5,097 nt of DNA from Chloroflexota bacterium (GTDB lineage: Bacteria; Chloroflexota; UBA5177; JANWHV01). The translations under genes and the position numbers were made by a program. This document shows positions 1 through 5,097 of the stretch, piece by piece. Position 1 is the stretch's first letter; every line of letters begins with the position of its first letter. The stretch covers positions 1 through 5,097 of the forward strand of contig JANWHV010000203.1 in NCBI GenBank assembly GCA_025450255.1, read 5' to 3'. The notes beneath the pieces were generated by a model. It was given only the letters and a program-made list of their open reading frames with translations. It searched no databases and was not told the DNA's origin.

Positions 1-1320
1 CACGTCGATACCATGGGTAGGCTCATCCAGGATTAACACCTTCGGCCCCGAGGCCAGCCACTTGCCGAGCACCACTTTTTGCTGGTTGCCGCCTGAGAGG
101 GCGCTCACCAACCGATCGCGGCGTCCCGGCTGCAGTCGGACGCGCGTCGCCAGCCCGTCGGTGGTTCGATGCATCAAGCCGGTCTGGAATATGCCGAACC
201 GCGAGAGCCGGCGCCAGATCGACATCGTCATGTTCAGCGGGATCGACATGGCCGGCACGAGGCCATGCACGAGCCGGTTCTCCGGCAGATAGGCCAGCCC
301 GCAGTATGTGGCATGGCGGGGAGAGCGCGGGCGGAACGGCAGGCCGCCCAGCACGATCTCGCCGGCGTCCAGAGAGTCGATGCCGAAGAGGGCCTGCGCG
401 ACCTCCGTGCGTCCGGCGCCGACGAGGCCGGCGAAACCAAGGATCTCCCCGCCCCGCAACTGGAACGACACATCCTCGAAGTAGCCTTTGCGGGTCAGCC
501 CACGGGCCTCCAGGAGCACCTCGCCGGGCGTTGTCCGTACCTTGGGATAGAGTGCGGAGATCTCGCGCCCGACCATATGATGGATAAGATCGGGGATCGT
601 TACCTCCGCGGTTTCAAGCTCGACAACCTTCCGCCCGTCCCGCAGCACGACGACGCGATCGGTCCAGTCCCGCACCTCGTCCAACCGGTGGCTGATAAAC
701 AGCACGCTGACCCCTCGCGCTTTAAGGCTCAAGACGATAGCGTGGAGGGCGTCGACCTCGCGGGACGAGAGGACGGCGGTCGGCTCATCCAGGATCAGCA
801 AGCGCGCGCCCATCGAGAGCGCCTTGGCGATCTCGACCATCTGCCGATCGGCCACGCGGAGCCGGTGAACCGGCGTATATGGGTCGATCGGCAAACTCAG
901 TTGTGTCAGGATTTCCCGCGCCCGATCGTAAATCGAACCCCAGGCCACGATACCGAAGCGGCGCATGATCTGGTGCCCCGCGAAGATGTTCTCCGCCACG
1001 TCCAGATCGGGGAATAGCATCGGTTCCTGGTACATGGCGGCGATCCGCGCCTCGCGAGCAGCTTGTGGCTTGGAGAAGTGGTGCTCGATCGCGTCGACCA
1101 GGATCGTGCCCTGCGCGGGCTGGACGACGCCGGTAAGGATTTTGACCAGTGTCGACTTGCCGGCGCCGTTCTCGCCTACCAGGCCGACGACCTCGCCGGG
1201 ATTGAGCGCGAAGGATACGCCCTGGAGGGCATGCACGCCGCCATCGCTATGGCCGATGTCGCGCAACTCCACAAGGGGCGCCGAGCCGCCGGCGTTCCCC
1301 GCTGCCTCCATATGCGCCAC
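1..1320 (-). CDS. Sugar ABC importer ATP-binding protein, two-domain RbsA/MglA/XylG type (partial, 3' end outside window)
   Basis: This cytoplasmic ATPase drives uptake of a sugar or related small molecule through an RbsC-type permease. The frame is open for 440 codons to the left edge. The family is usually about 500 residues, so roughly 60 are missing. Domain 1 has Walker A GENGAGKST (49-57), Q-loop Q98 in MYQEPMLFPD, a degenerate signature LRVADRQ (154-160), Walker B LLILDEP (174-180) and H211 of the H-loop. Domain 2 has the family's usual degenerate Walker A GLVGAGRTE (298-306), a full signature LSGGNQQK (408-415) and Walker B LILDEP (429-434). I chose the GTG at 1320 because GAGGA lies seven bases upstream. 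The ATG at 1311 is the alternative, and an in-frame TGA further upstream excludes a long extension. It lies 44 bases after the E2 gene with no terminator between, so co-transcription is likely. The transported substrate is not determinable; rhamnose, ribose, xylose and AI-2 type systems share this architecture. Confidence 0.95.
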   Translation of the reverse strand, partial: MAHMEAAGNAGGSAPLVELRDIGHSDGGVHALQGVSFALNPGEVVGLVGENGAGKSTLVKILTGVVQPAQGTILVDAIEHHFSKPQAAREARIAAMYQEPMLFPDLDVAENIFAGHQIMRRFGIVAWGSIYDRAREILTQLSLPIDPYTPVHRLRVADRQMVEIAKALSMGARLLILDEPTAVLSSREVDALHAIVLSLKARGVSVLFISHRLDEVRDWTDRVVVLRDGRKVVELETAEVTIPDLIHHMVGREISALYPKVRTTPGEVLLEARGLTRKGYFEDVSFQLRGGEILGFAGLVGAGRTEVAQALFGIDSLDAGEIVLGGLPFRPRSPRHATYCGLAYLPENRLVHGLVPAMSIPLNMTMSIWRRLSRFGIFQTGLMHRTTDGLATRVRLQPGRRDRLVSALSGGNQQKVVLGKWLASGPKVLILDEPTHGIDV

Positions 1321-1327
1321 TAGATCT

Positions 1328-1332
1328 TCCTC
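1328..1332 (-). promoter_or_regulatory. Ribosome binding site of the ABC ATPase gene
   Basis: GAGGA on the minus strand lies seven bases before the GTG at 1320 and sixteen before the ATG at 1311. This spacing favours the GTG start. The site sits in the 44-base gap after the E2 stop codon, where I see no terminator hairpin and no clear promoter. Confidence 0.55.
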
Positions 1333-1364
1333 GTGGTCAGCATGTGCTCCGCATCCTCACTGCC

Positions 1365-1952
1365 CTACAGATTCACCGGCTGCGCCAGCCGTTCGCGGAT
1401 CGCGCCGAGGAAGCGCGCGGCCATGGCGCCGTCCGCTATCCGGTGGTCGGTGGAGAGCGTAAGGTTCAGTATGTCACGCGGCCGCAGATCATCGCCAACA
1501 TAGACGGGGGTGCGTTGCACGGCGCCCGCCGCCAGGATCGCCGCCTGCGGCGGGTTAATGATCGCCGTGAAGGTATCCACCTTGAACATGCCGAGGTTGC
1601 TAACGGTGAAGGTGCCGCCCTCGTAGTCCTCAGGCCGATTCTTACCCGCACGGGTGCGCTCCACCAGCGCCGCCGACTCTTCCGCGATCTGGGCCAGCGA
1701 CTTTTCGTCCACACCATGCAGCACGGGCGTTACCAGGCCCTCCTCGATCGCCACCGCTATGCAGATCGCGATCGTCCGGTGCAATTCAAGATGATCGCCG
1801 GCGAAGGTGGCGTTGAAGGTCGGGAAATCGACCAGCGCCGAAGCCGCCGCCTTCACGATCAGGTCGTTGACGGATACCCTGGCCCCGTCCTCCACGACCT
1901 CGGCGTTGAGCCGCTGCCTGAGGGCCATGGCCTCGGTCATGTCCACGCTCAT
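1365..1952 (-). CDS. E2 C-terminal part: acyltransferase catalytic domain (195 aa from internal ATG)
   Basis: This is the CoA-dependent acyltransferase (2-oxoacid_dh) domain of E2, which forms the trimeric building block of the complex core. It is in the same frame as the N-terminal part, separated only by TAG and three codons (Tyr-Leu-Ser). Counting from the first ATG, the active-site motif DHRIADG lies at 169-175, with the catalytic His at 170 and Asp at 174. TVSNLGMF (116-123), INPPQAAILA (132-141) and the end ERLAQPVNL are typical of the family. No convincing ribosome binding site precedes the ATGs at 1952 or 1940, so separate translation is poorly supported; the coordinates give the first possible internal start only. 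The domain would also lack the about 22-residue N-terminal helix left on the other fragment. The catalytic residues are all intact, as expected if the break is recent or artefactual. Confidence 0.8.
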   Translation of the reverse strand: MSVDMTEAMALRQRLNAEVVEDGARVSVNDLIVKAAASALVDFPTFNATFAGDHLELHRTIAICIAVAIEEGLVTPVLHGVDEKSLAQIAEESAALVERTRAGKNRPEDYEGGTFTVSNLGMFKVDTFTAIINPPQAAILAAGAVQRTPVYVGDDLRPRDILNLTLSTDHRIADGAMAARFLGAIRERLAQPVNL

Positions 1953-1961
1953 GCTCAGGTA

Positions 1962-1964
1962 CTA
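1962..1964 (-). other. In-frame amber codon inside the E2 gene
   Basis: The minus-strand codons around the site read CAC TAG TAC CTG AGC (His-stop-Tyr-Leu-Ser). In E2 proteins this place normally has an aromatic residue, as in APHFYLS or APHYYLS. Changing the third base of the TAG to C or T gives Tyr and restores the family motif. The reading frame on both sides is the same, so this is a substitution and not a frameshift. Confidence 0.9.
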
Positions 1965-2579
1965 GTGCGGCGCCTGTGTTTTGCTCTCCACCATGCGGCG
2001 GCCCATCGTCTGCCGCAAGCGGCTCAAGGGCATCTGCTCGACGTCGGGCGAAGGCGGGCTCGCCGCCCCCGGCGATGTGCTTGTACCGGCGGTAGCGGCC
2101 GCCGCGGCCAGCACGTCCTCGCGGCTGATCTTGCCGCCCGGGCCGCTGCCCGTCACGGTGGCCAGGTCAATACCATGCTCTCGCGCCAGCCTGCGTGCCA
2201 GGGGCGAGGCGTTGCCCGCTCCTTCCGCGCCGGCTGGGCGAACACGCGCGGGCACTGGGGCCACCGGCGCGTTTGAGGCGGAGGGCGGAGCGGGAGCCGC
2301 CGGACGGTTCGGCGCCGCCTTCGCCTCCGGCAACACCTCACCGGCGGCGGCCACGATTCCGATGCGCGTGCCCACGGGCACGGTCTGTCCTTCCGGCACG
2401 TCGATACGCCGCAGCATGCCGGCAGCGAATGCCTCTATCTCGATCACCACTTTATCGGTTTCGATCTCGGCCACGGCCTCGCCCTTGCTCACCGCGTCGC
2501 CCTCGCGCTTGAGCCAGCGGACCACCTTCCCCTCCAGCATGTCGTAGCCCATCTTGGGCATGAAGATCTCGGTGGCCAT
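1962..2579 (-). CDS. E2 N-terminal part: lipoyl domain and E1/E3-binding domain (205 aa, ends at the amber codon)
   Basis: If the TAG acts as a stop, the product is a 205-residue protein without acyltransferase activity. Residues 1-80 form a biotinyl/lipoyl domain with the attachment motif EIETDKVV, in which K43 is the expected lipoylated lysine. Residues about 82-120 are an Ala/Pro-rich flexible linker. Residues about 123-159 form the peripheral-subunit-binding domain, recognisable from SPLARRLAREHGIDL and GSGPGGKISREDVL, which binds E1 or E3. A second linker covers about 160-182. Residues 184-205 are already the first helix of the catalytic domain (PLSRLRQTMGRRMVESK) and end at APH. The protein therefore ends inside a domain rather than at a natural boundary, which argues that the stop is secondary. 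Such a fragment could still carry lipoate and bind E1/E3 but would not join the E2 core. Confidence 0.85.
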   Translation of the reverse strand: MATEIFMPKMGYDMLEGKVVRWLKREGDAVSKGEAVAEIETDKVVIEIEAFAAGMLRRIDVPEGQTVPVGTRIGIVAAAGEVLPEAKAAPNRPAAPAPPSASNAPVAPVPARVRPAGAEGAGNASPLARRLAREHGIDLATVTGSGPGGKISREDVLAAAAATAGTSTSPGAASPPSPDVEQMPLSRLRQTMGRRMVESKTQAPH

Positions 2580-2580
2580 T

Positions 2581-3786
2581 TTATGGCTTCCCGAAGGCGC
2601 CGGCAGCGGCAAGGTCGGCGCGCTCGGCGGCGCTATAGCCCAATTCGTCCATGAGCGCCTGCTGGTCCGCGTTGTAGGCGGGGGCCCTGCTGTAGGTGGG
2701 ACTGAAGCCGGAGAGGGTGAAGGGCGTCCCGGTCATCGCCACCTGGCCGAAGGCCGGATGGTCATAGGTGGCCAGCATACCTCGCTCCTCCAACTCCTCG
2801 CGGTCGAGCGCCTCAGCCAGCGTGCGCACCGGGGCACAGGGCACGCGGCCGCGCAGGCGCGCGAGCCACTCGGCCGTGGTTGTCTCGCGGAAGCGCGCGG
2901 CCAGAATGGCCGAAACCTCCTGGCGATGCTCGCGCCGCGAAGCAAAACTGGCGAAGCGTGGATCCGCGGCAATCTCCGGCGACTCCATGGCCGCCAGCAG
3001 ATCCTGGAAGAACTTCTCCTTGGCACAGGCGACCGCGAGATAGCCGTCGGCCGTCTGCATGAACTGGAACGGGATCAGGCTGGGGTGCGCCGACATGGGG
3101 AAGCGCTGGGCCTCGATGCCGGCGCTGAGATACCAGGCTGCTGGGTACGTCAACAGGCCCAGCGCCATGTCATAGAGCGAGGTGTCCACGTCACGCCCGC
3201 GTCCGGTGCGTTGGACATCAAAGAGAGCGATCATCAGCGCCAAGGCCGCGCCCAACCCGGCCGCGTAGTCGGCCAGGGAGAGGCCGCTTTTCACCGGCGG
3301 CCCATCCGGATCGCCGGTGAGCGAGGCCCAGCCGGCCTCGGCCTGCACCAGCGGATCGTAACCAGGGTGGCTGGCCCGCTCCCCATGCCGCCCATAGGCC
3401 GAGAGCGATGCGCAGACAATCGCCGGGTTGATCTGCCCCAGGGAGGAATATGTGAGGTCCATCCGCTCCGGCAAGTCGCCGCGCAGATTGTTGAACACGG
3501 CATGCGACCCGCGCACCAGCCGCTCCAGCACGGCCCGGCCACCTGTACTCTTGAGGTCCAGGGCCAGGCTGCGCTTGCCCCGATTGAAGGACTCGAAGAA
3601 CAGGCTATCCGTGCCGCTCTGGCCGGGCGGCACGTATCGCGCGGTATCGCCGCCCATGCCGGGATCCTCGATCTTGATCACCTCGGCACCCATGTCCGCC
3701 AGGTAGAGCGTGGCATACGGTCCGGCGCCATACTGCTCGATCGCCACGATACGGACGCCCGCCAGGGGCGCCTGATCCGCTGCCAC
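2581..3786 (-). CDS. Family III CoA-transferase (CaiB/BaiF family)
   Basis: Family III enzymes move CoA from an acyl-CoA donor to a free carboxylic acid through an aspartyl-CoA thioester. The 401-residue length is typical. The N-terminal part has GPYATLYLADMGAEVIKIEDPG (split: residues 22-43), FFESFNRGKRSLALDLKS (63-80) and GYDPLVQAEAG (142-152). The middle has the family signature GRGRDVDTSLYDMAL, with D206 as the expected nucleophile by alignment with the Asp of formyl-CoA transferase. The C-terminal end has the usual helix ADQQALMDELGYS (373-385), but the Gly-Glu-His often seen just before it is replaced by Tyr-Asn-Ala. The start is a GTG, three bases after the E1 beta stop, with GGGAG six bases upstream. 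It sits between E1 beta and E2, an unusual place, which suggests work on the complex's acyl-CoA product or its precursor. The substrates are unknown. Confidence 0.93.
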   Translation of the reverse strand: MAADQAPLAGVRIVAIEQYGAGPYATLYLADMGAEVIKIEDPGMGGDTARYVPPGQSGTDSLFFESFNRGKRSLALDLKSTGGRAVLERLVRGSHAVFNNLRGDLPERMDLTYSSLGQINPAIVCASLSAYGRHGERASHPGYDPLVQAEAGWASLTGDPDGPPVKSGLSLADYAAGLGAALALMIALFDVQRTGRGRDVDTSLYDMALGLLTYPAAWYLSAGIEAQRFPMSAHPSLIPFQFMQTADGYLAVACAKEKFFQDLLAAMESPEIAADPRFASFASRREHRQEVSAILAARFRETTTAEWLARLRGRVPCAPVRTLAEALDREELEERGMLATYDHPAFGQVAMTGTPFTLSGFSPTYSRAPAYNADQQALMDELGYSAAERADLAAAGAFGKP

Positions 3787-3789
3787 CCG

Positions 3790-4785
3790 CTACTCCCGCA
3801 CCACGGCGCGCGCCGCTTCGGCAATGCGCGCGGCGCTGGGTACCGCGGCTTCCTCCAGCGGCGGGCTGAAGGCGATTGGATAATTCGGCATGCTGACGGC
3901 CCGAGGGATGCTGTTCTCCGGCAAGCCCTCCTGGGCCAGCAGGCTGATTAGCGTGGCGCCCCAACCGCCGGCATGCACCTGTTCCTCGGCAATCACCAGC
4001 CGGTCCGTGCGCAGGACACTCTCGCGGATGGTCTCCAGATCCAGTGGCGCCACCCACCGCAGGTCGATCACCTCCGCCTCGATCCCCTCGGCAGCAAGGA
4101 TCTTCGCCGCCTCAAGCGCCCGCTCCACCATCAGCAGGGTAGCCACGATCGTCACGTCGCCGCCGGCACGCAGGATCGCCGCCTTGCCCACTTCCGGCAG
4201 TGGGGCGTGGAGGTCGACTGGCCCCTTTCTGGCGTACATGCCCTTATGCTCGATCACCAGTACCGGGTCATTGCAGCGGATTGCCGCCCGCAGCAGGCCA
4301 TAGGCGGAGGCTGGGGAGCCGGCCGTGGCTACCAGCAAACCGGGCATCTGCTGGAACCAGGATTCGCCGGTGGCGGAATGCTGGGTGCCGAAATGTCCTG
4401 TTGCGCCGCCGATGGCGCGTACCACCAGGGGCACCGTGGCCTGGCCACCTGACATGAAGCGAAACTTGGGCAGTTCGTTGACCATGGCATCGCCGGCGCT
4501 GGGCAGAAAGTCGACGAACATGATTTCCACCACCGGGCGCATGCCGGTAACGGCCATGCCCAGCGCGGCCCCCACAAAACCGTTCTCGGAGATCGGCGTG
4601 TCGATCACGCGCGCCGGGCCGAACTCCTCCAGCAGACCCTCGCTGGTCTTGAACGAGCCCCCGGCGCCGCCTATATCCTCACCCAGGAACACGACGGCGG
4701 GATCGGCGCGCAGCTCATCCGCCAGTGCCGCGCGTATAGCGTCGCGGTAGGTCATCTCGGCGGCGACCTCAGTCGGCGTAGACAT
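3790..4785 (-). CDS. 2-oxo acid dehydrogenase (pyruvate/acetoin/branched-chain type) E1 beta subunit
   Basis: With E1 alpha this forms the thiamine-diphosphate-dependent heterotetramer that decarboxylates a 2-oxo acid and acylates the lipoyl arm of E2. The length of 331 is close to the usual 325. The N-terminal pyrimidine-binding domain shows FLGEDIGGAGGSFKTSEGL (33-51), FGPARVIDTPISENGFVGAA (55-74) with E67 as the expected ThDP-activating Glu, and GTQHSATGE (133-141). The C-terminal transketolase-like domain shows VIDLRWVAPLD (239-249) and IAEEQVHAGGWGA (265-277). The usual PSTPxDA stretch reads AGSPASA (155-161), a small departure. I chose the ATG at 4785 because GGAGGAG lies ten bases upstream; it overlaps the E1 alpha end by 17 bases. 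The ATG at 4755 (residue 11) is a credible alternative that would remove the overlap. The stop is TAG. Pyruvate, acetoin and branched-chain 2-oxo acid substrates are not separable here. Confidence 0.95.
   Translation of the reverse strand: MSTPTEVAAEMTYRDAIRAALADELRADPAVVFLGEDIGGAGGSFKTSEGLLEEFGPARVIDTPISENGFVGAALGMAVTGMRPVVEIMFVDFLPSAGDAMVNELPKFRFMSGGQATVPLVVRAIGGATGHFGTQHSATGESWFQQMPGLLVATAGSPASAYGLLRAAIRCNDPVLVIEHKGMYARKGPVDLHAPLPEVGKAAILRAGGDVTIVATLLMVERALEAAKILAAEGIEAEVIDLRWVAPLDLETIRESVLRTDRLVIAEEQVHAGGWGATLISLLAQEGLPENSIPRAVSMPNYPIAFSPPLEEAAVPSAARIAEAARAVVRE
3793..3797 (-). promoter_or_regulatory. Ribosome binding site of the CoA-transferase gene
   Basis: GGGAG on the minus strand lies six bases before the GTG at 3786 and inside the last codons of E1 beta. 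It supports the GTG as the start and implies translation coupled to E1 beta. Confidence 0.6.
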
Positions 4786-5097
4786 AGCGGCCTATCTCCT
4801 CCAGCACGGGCCACGGCGCGGCGGTAGCGCGCTCCACGGCGGCGTCGATCTCCTCCTGCACCGTCTGGCGCAGGGTTTCCTGCTCATCCTTGGCCATAAT
4901 TCCCTCGGCGTCGAGCGCCTCACCCAGCCGAATGATCGGATCCCTGGCCTTCCAGGCATCCAGCTCCCCCGGCTTCCGGTATTTACCGGGGTCGGTGCGC
5001 GAGTGCCCGCTGTAGCGGTAGGTCTTGCATTCCAGCAGGGTTGGGCCTTCGCCCGCGCGGGCACGGGCGATCGCGGCGGTGGCCTGTTCGTGGACGG
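4769..5097 (-). CDS. 2-oxo acid dehydrogenase E1 alpha subunit, C-terminal part (5' end outside window)
   Basis: The last 108 residues of a ThDP-dependent E1 alpha subunit are visible; a full one has about 320-360. The first complete codon is at 5095-5093. Visible residues 20-40 contain LECKTYRYSGHSRTDPGKYR, the conserved loop (YRYxGHSxxDPxxYR) near the ThDP site that in mitochondrial homologues is the regulated phosphorylation loop. This is followed by the usual WKARDPI (48-54), a helical region with many Glu and Gln (65-90), and a short tail ending GRYVYAD before TGA at 4769-4771. The gene overlaps E1 beta by 17 bases in a different frame, which is common for translationally coupled E1 pairs. 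The ThDP and Mg2+ motif GDGxxN(x) would lie upstream and is not in the window, so substrate type and integrity of the active site cannot be judged. Confidence 0.93.
   Translation of the reverse strand, partial: VHEQATAAIARARAGEGPTLLECKTYRYSGHSRTDPGKYRKPGELDAWKARDPIIRLGEALDAEGIMAKDEQETLRQTVQEEIDAAVERATAAPWPVLEEIGRYVYAD
4796..4802 (-). promoter_or_regulatory. Ribosome binding site of the E1 beta gene
   Basis: GGAGGAG on the minus strand lies ten bases before the ATG at 4785, inside the end of the E1 alpha coding region. The match is strong though the spacing is slightly long. It is the main reason to prefer the ATG at 4785 over the one at 4755. Confidence 0.5.

Larger units (their letters stand above)
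1365..2579 (-). pseudogene. Dihydrolipoyl acyltransferase E2 of a 2-oxo acid dehydrogenase complex, interrupted by in-frame TAG
   Basis: Read through the amber codon at 1962-1964, this is one E2 protein of 404 positions with every expected part in a single frame: an N-terminal lipoyl domain, an Ala/Pro-rich linker, an E1/E3-binding domain, a second linker and a catalytic domain. The length is close to the usual 400-440 of bacterial E2 proteins. E2 forms the core of the complex and transfers the acyl group from its lipoyl arm to CoA. The start is the ATG at 2579, one base after the TAA of the CoA-transferase, with a weak GGGAAG seven bases upstream. An upstream in-frame ATG at 2612 would add eleven residues that overlap the transferase and do not belong to the lipoyl fold. 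The final stop is TAG at 1365-1367. I call it a pseudogene in form only: the coding sequence shows no other decay, so a sequencing error or translational readthrough remains possible. Confidence 0.8.

Noticed and set aside
169..1017. A 282-codon plus-strand open frame opposite the ABC ATPase
   Set aside because: The minus strand carries an unmistakable ABC ATPase with all core motifs, and the plus-strand translation resembles no family.
1321..1364. A terminator or promoter between E2 and the ABC ATPase
   Set aside because: Only a short imperfect palindrome (AGCA-TG-TGCT) with too small a loop and no T-run is present, and no convincing -35/-10 pair is seen in 44 bases.
1962..1964. Pyrrolysine insertion at the amber codon
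   Set aside because: Pyrrolysine is known mainly from methylamine methyltransferases, the family needs an aromatic residue here, and other TAG codons in this operon end genes at normal positions.
1961..1966. The ACTAGT palindrome formed around the amber codon as a recombination or cloning junction
   Set aside because: The protein homology runs through the site without loss or gain of residues, so no insertion or joint is needed. A single substitution explains it.
1344..2276. A 310-codon plus-strand open frame opposite the E2 gene
   Set aside because: It is a shadow of the E2 coding strand with an Arg/His-rich, featureless translation and no ribosome binding site. It also cannot explain the amber codon, because the conserved protein is on the minus strand.
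2577..2612. ATG at 2612 as the start of E2
   Set aside because: It would add eleven residues overlapping the CoA-transferase end. The lipoyl domain begins properly at the ATG at 2579, one base after the transferase stop.
2554..3951. A 465-codon plus-strand open frame opposite the CoA-transferase and E1 beta end
   Set aside because: It is antisense to a clear CaiB/BaiF gene, its translation is rich in Arg, Gly, His and Gln with no recognisable fold, and long antisense frames are expected in GC-rich coding DNA.
4792..5064. A minus-strand 90-codon frame starting with ATG at the right end
   Set aside because: It is out of frame with the E1 alpha C-terminus, which covers the same bases with conserved motifs. 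The translation is the usual Arg/Pro/Trp-rich shadow.

Overview
The window is GC-rich bacterial DNA packed with genes. Every gene I can support is on the minus strand, so transcription runs from the right end to the left end. The genes have short gaps or small overlaps, GTG starts appear beside ATG starts, and no terminator is visible, so this looks like one operon. Composition and gene content fit a high-GC heterotroph (for example Chloroflexota/Thermomicrobia, Actinomycetota or an alphaproteobacterium). The sequence alone does not decide which.

In transcription order the layout is: (1) the C-terminal end of a thiamine-diphosphate 2-oxo acid dehydrogenase E1 alpha subunit (4769-5097, cut by the window edge); (2) a complete E1 beta subunit (3790-4785), overlapping it by 17 bases; (3) a complete family III (CaiB/BaiF) CoA-transferase (2581-3786), starting three bases after the E1 beta stop; (4) the dihydrolipoyl acyltransferase E2 (1365-2579), starting one base after the transferase stop and broken by an in-frame amber codon at 1962-1964 into a lipoyl/E1-E3-binding part and a catalytic part; (5) after a 44-base gap, most of a two-domain sugar ABC importer ATPase of the RbsA/MglA/XylG type (1-1320, running off the left edge).

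E1 alpha, E1 beta and E2 would together decarboxylate a 2-oxo acid (pyruvate, acetoin-like or branched-chain; the substrate cannot be read from the sequence) and pass the acyl group to CoA. The CoA-transferase between E1 beta and E2 could move CoA from the product to another carboxylic acid. The ABC ATPase would power uptake of a sugar or related compound. No E3 (dihydrolipoamide dehydrogenase) is in the window.

The main point of interest is the amber codon in E2. It lies exactly in the conserved 'APH-x-YLS' entry to the catalytic domain. All residues on both sides are intact and in the same frame, and one base change would restore Tyr. It is a recent nonsense mutation, a sequencing error, or, less likely, a readthrough or split-protein arrangement. 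No gene-free stretch longer than 44 bases exists here, and I saw no RNA genes, mobile elements, CRISPR arrays or notable repeats.
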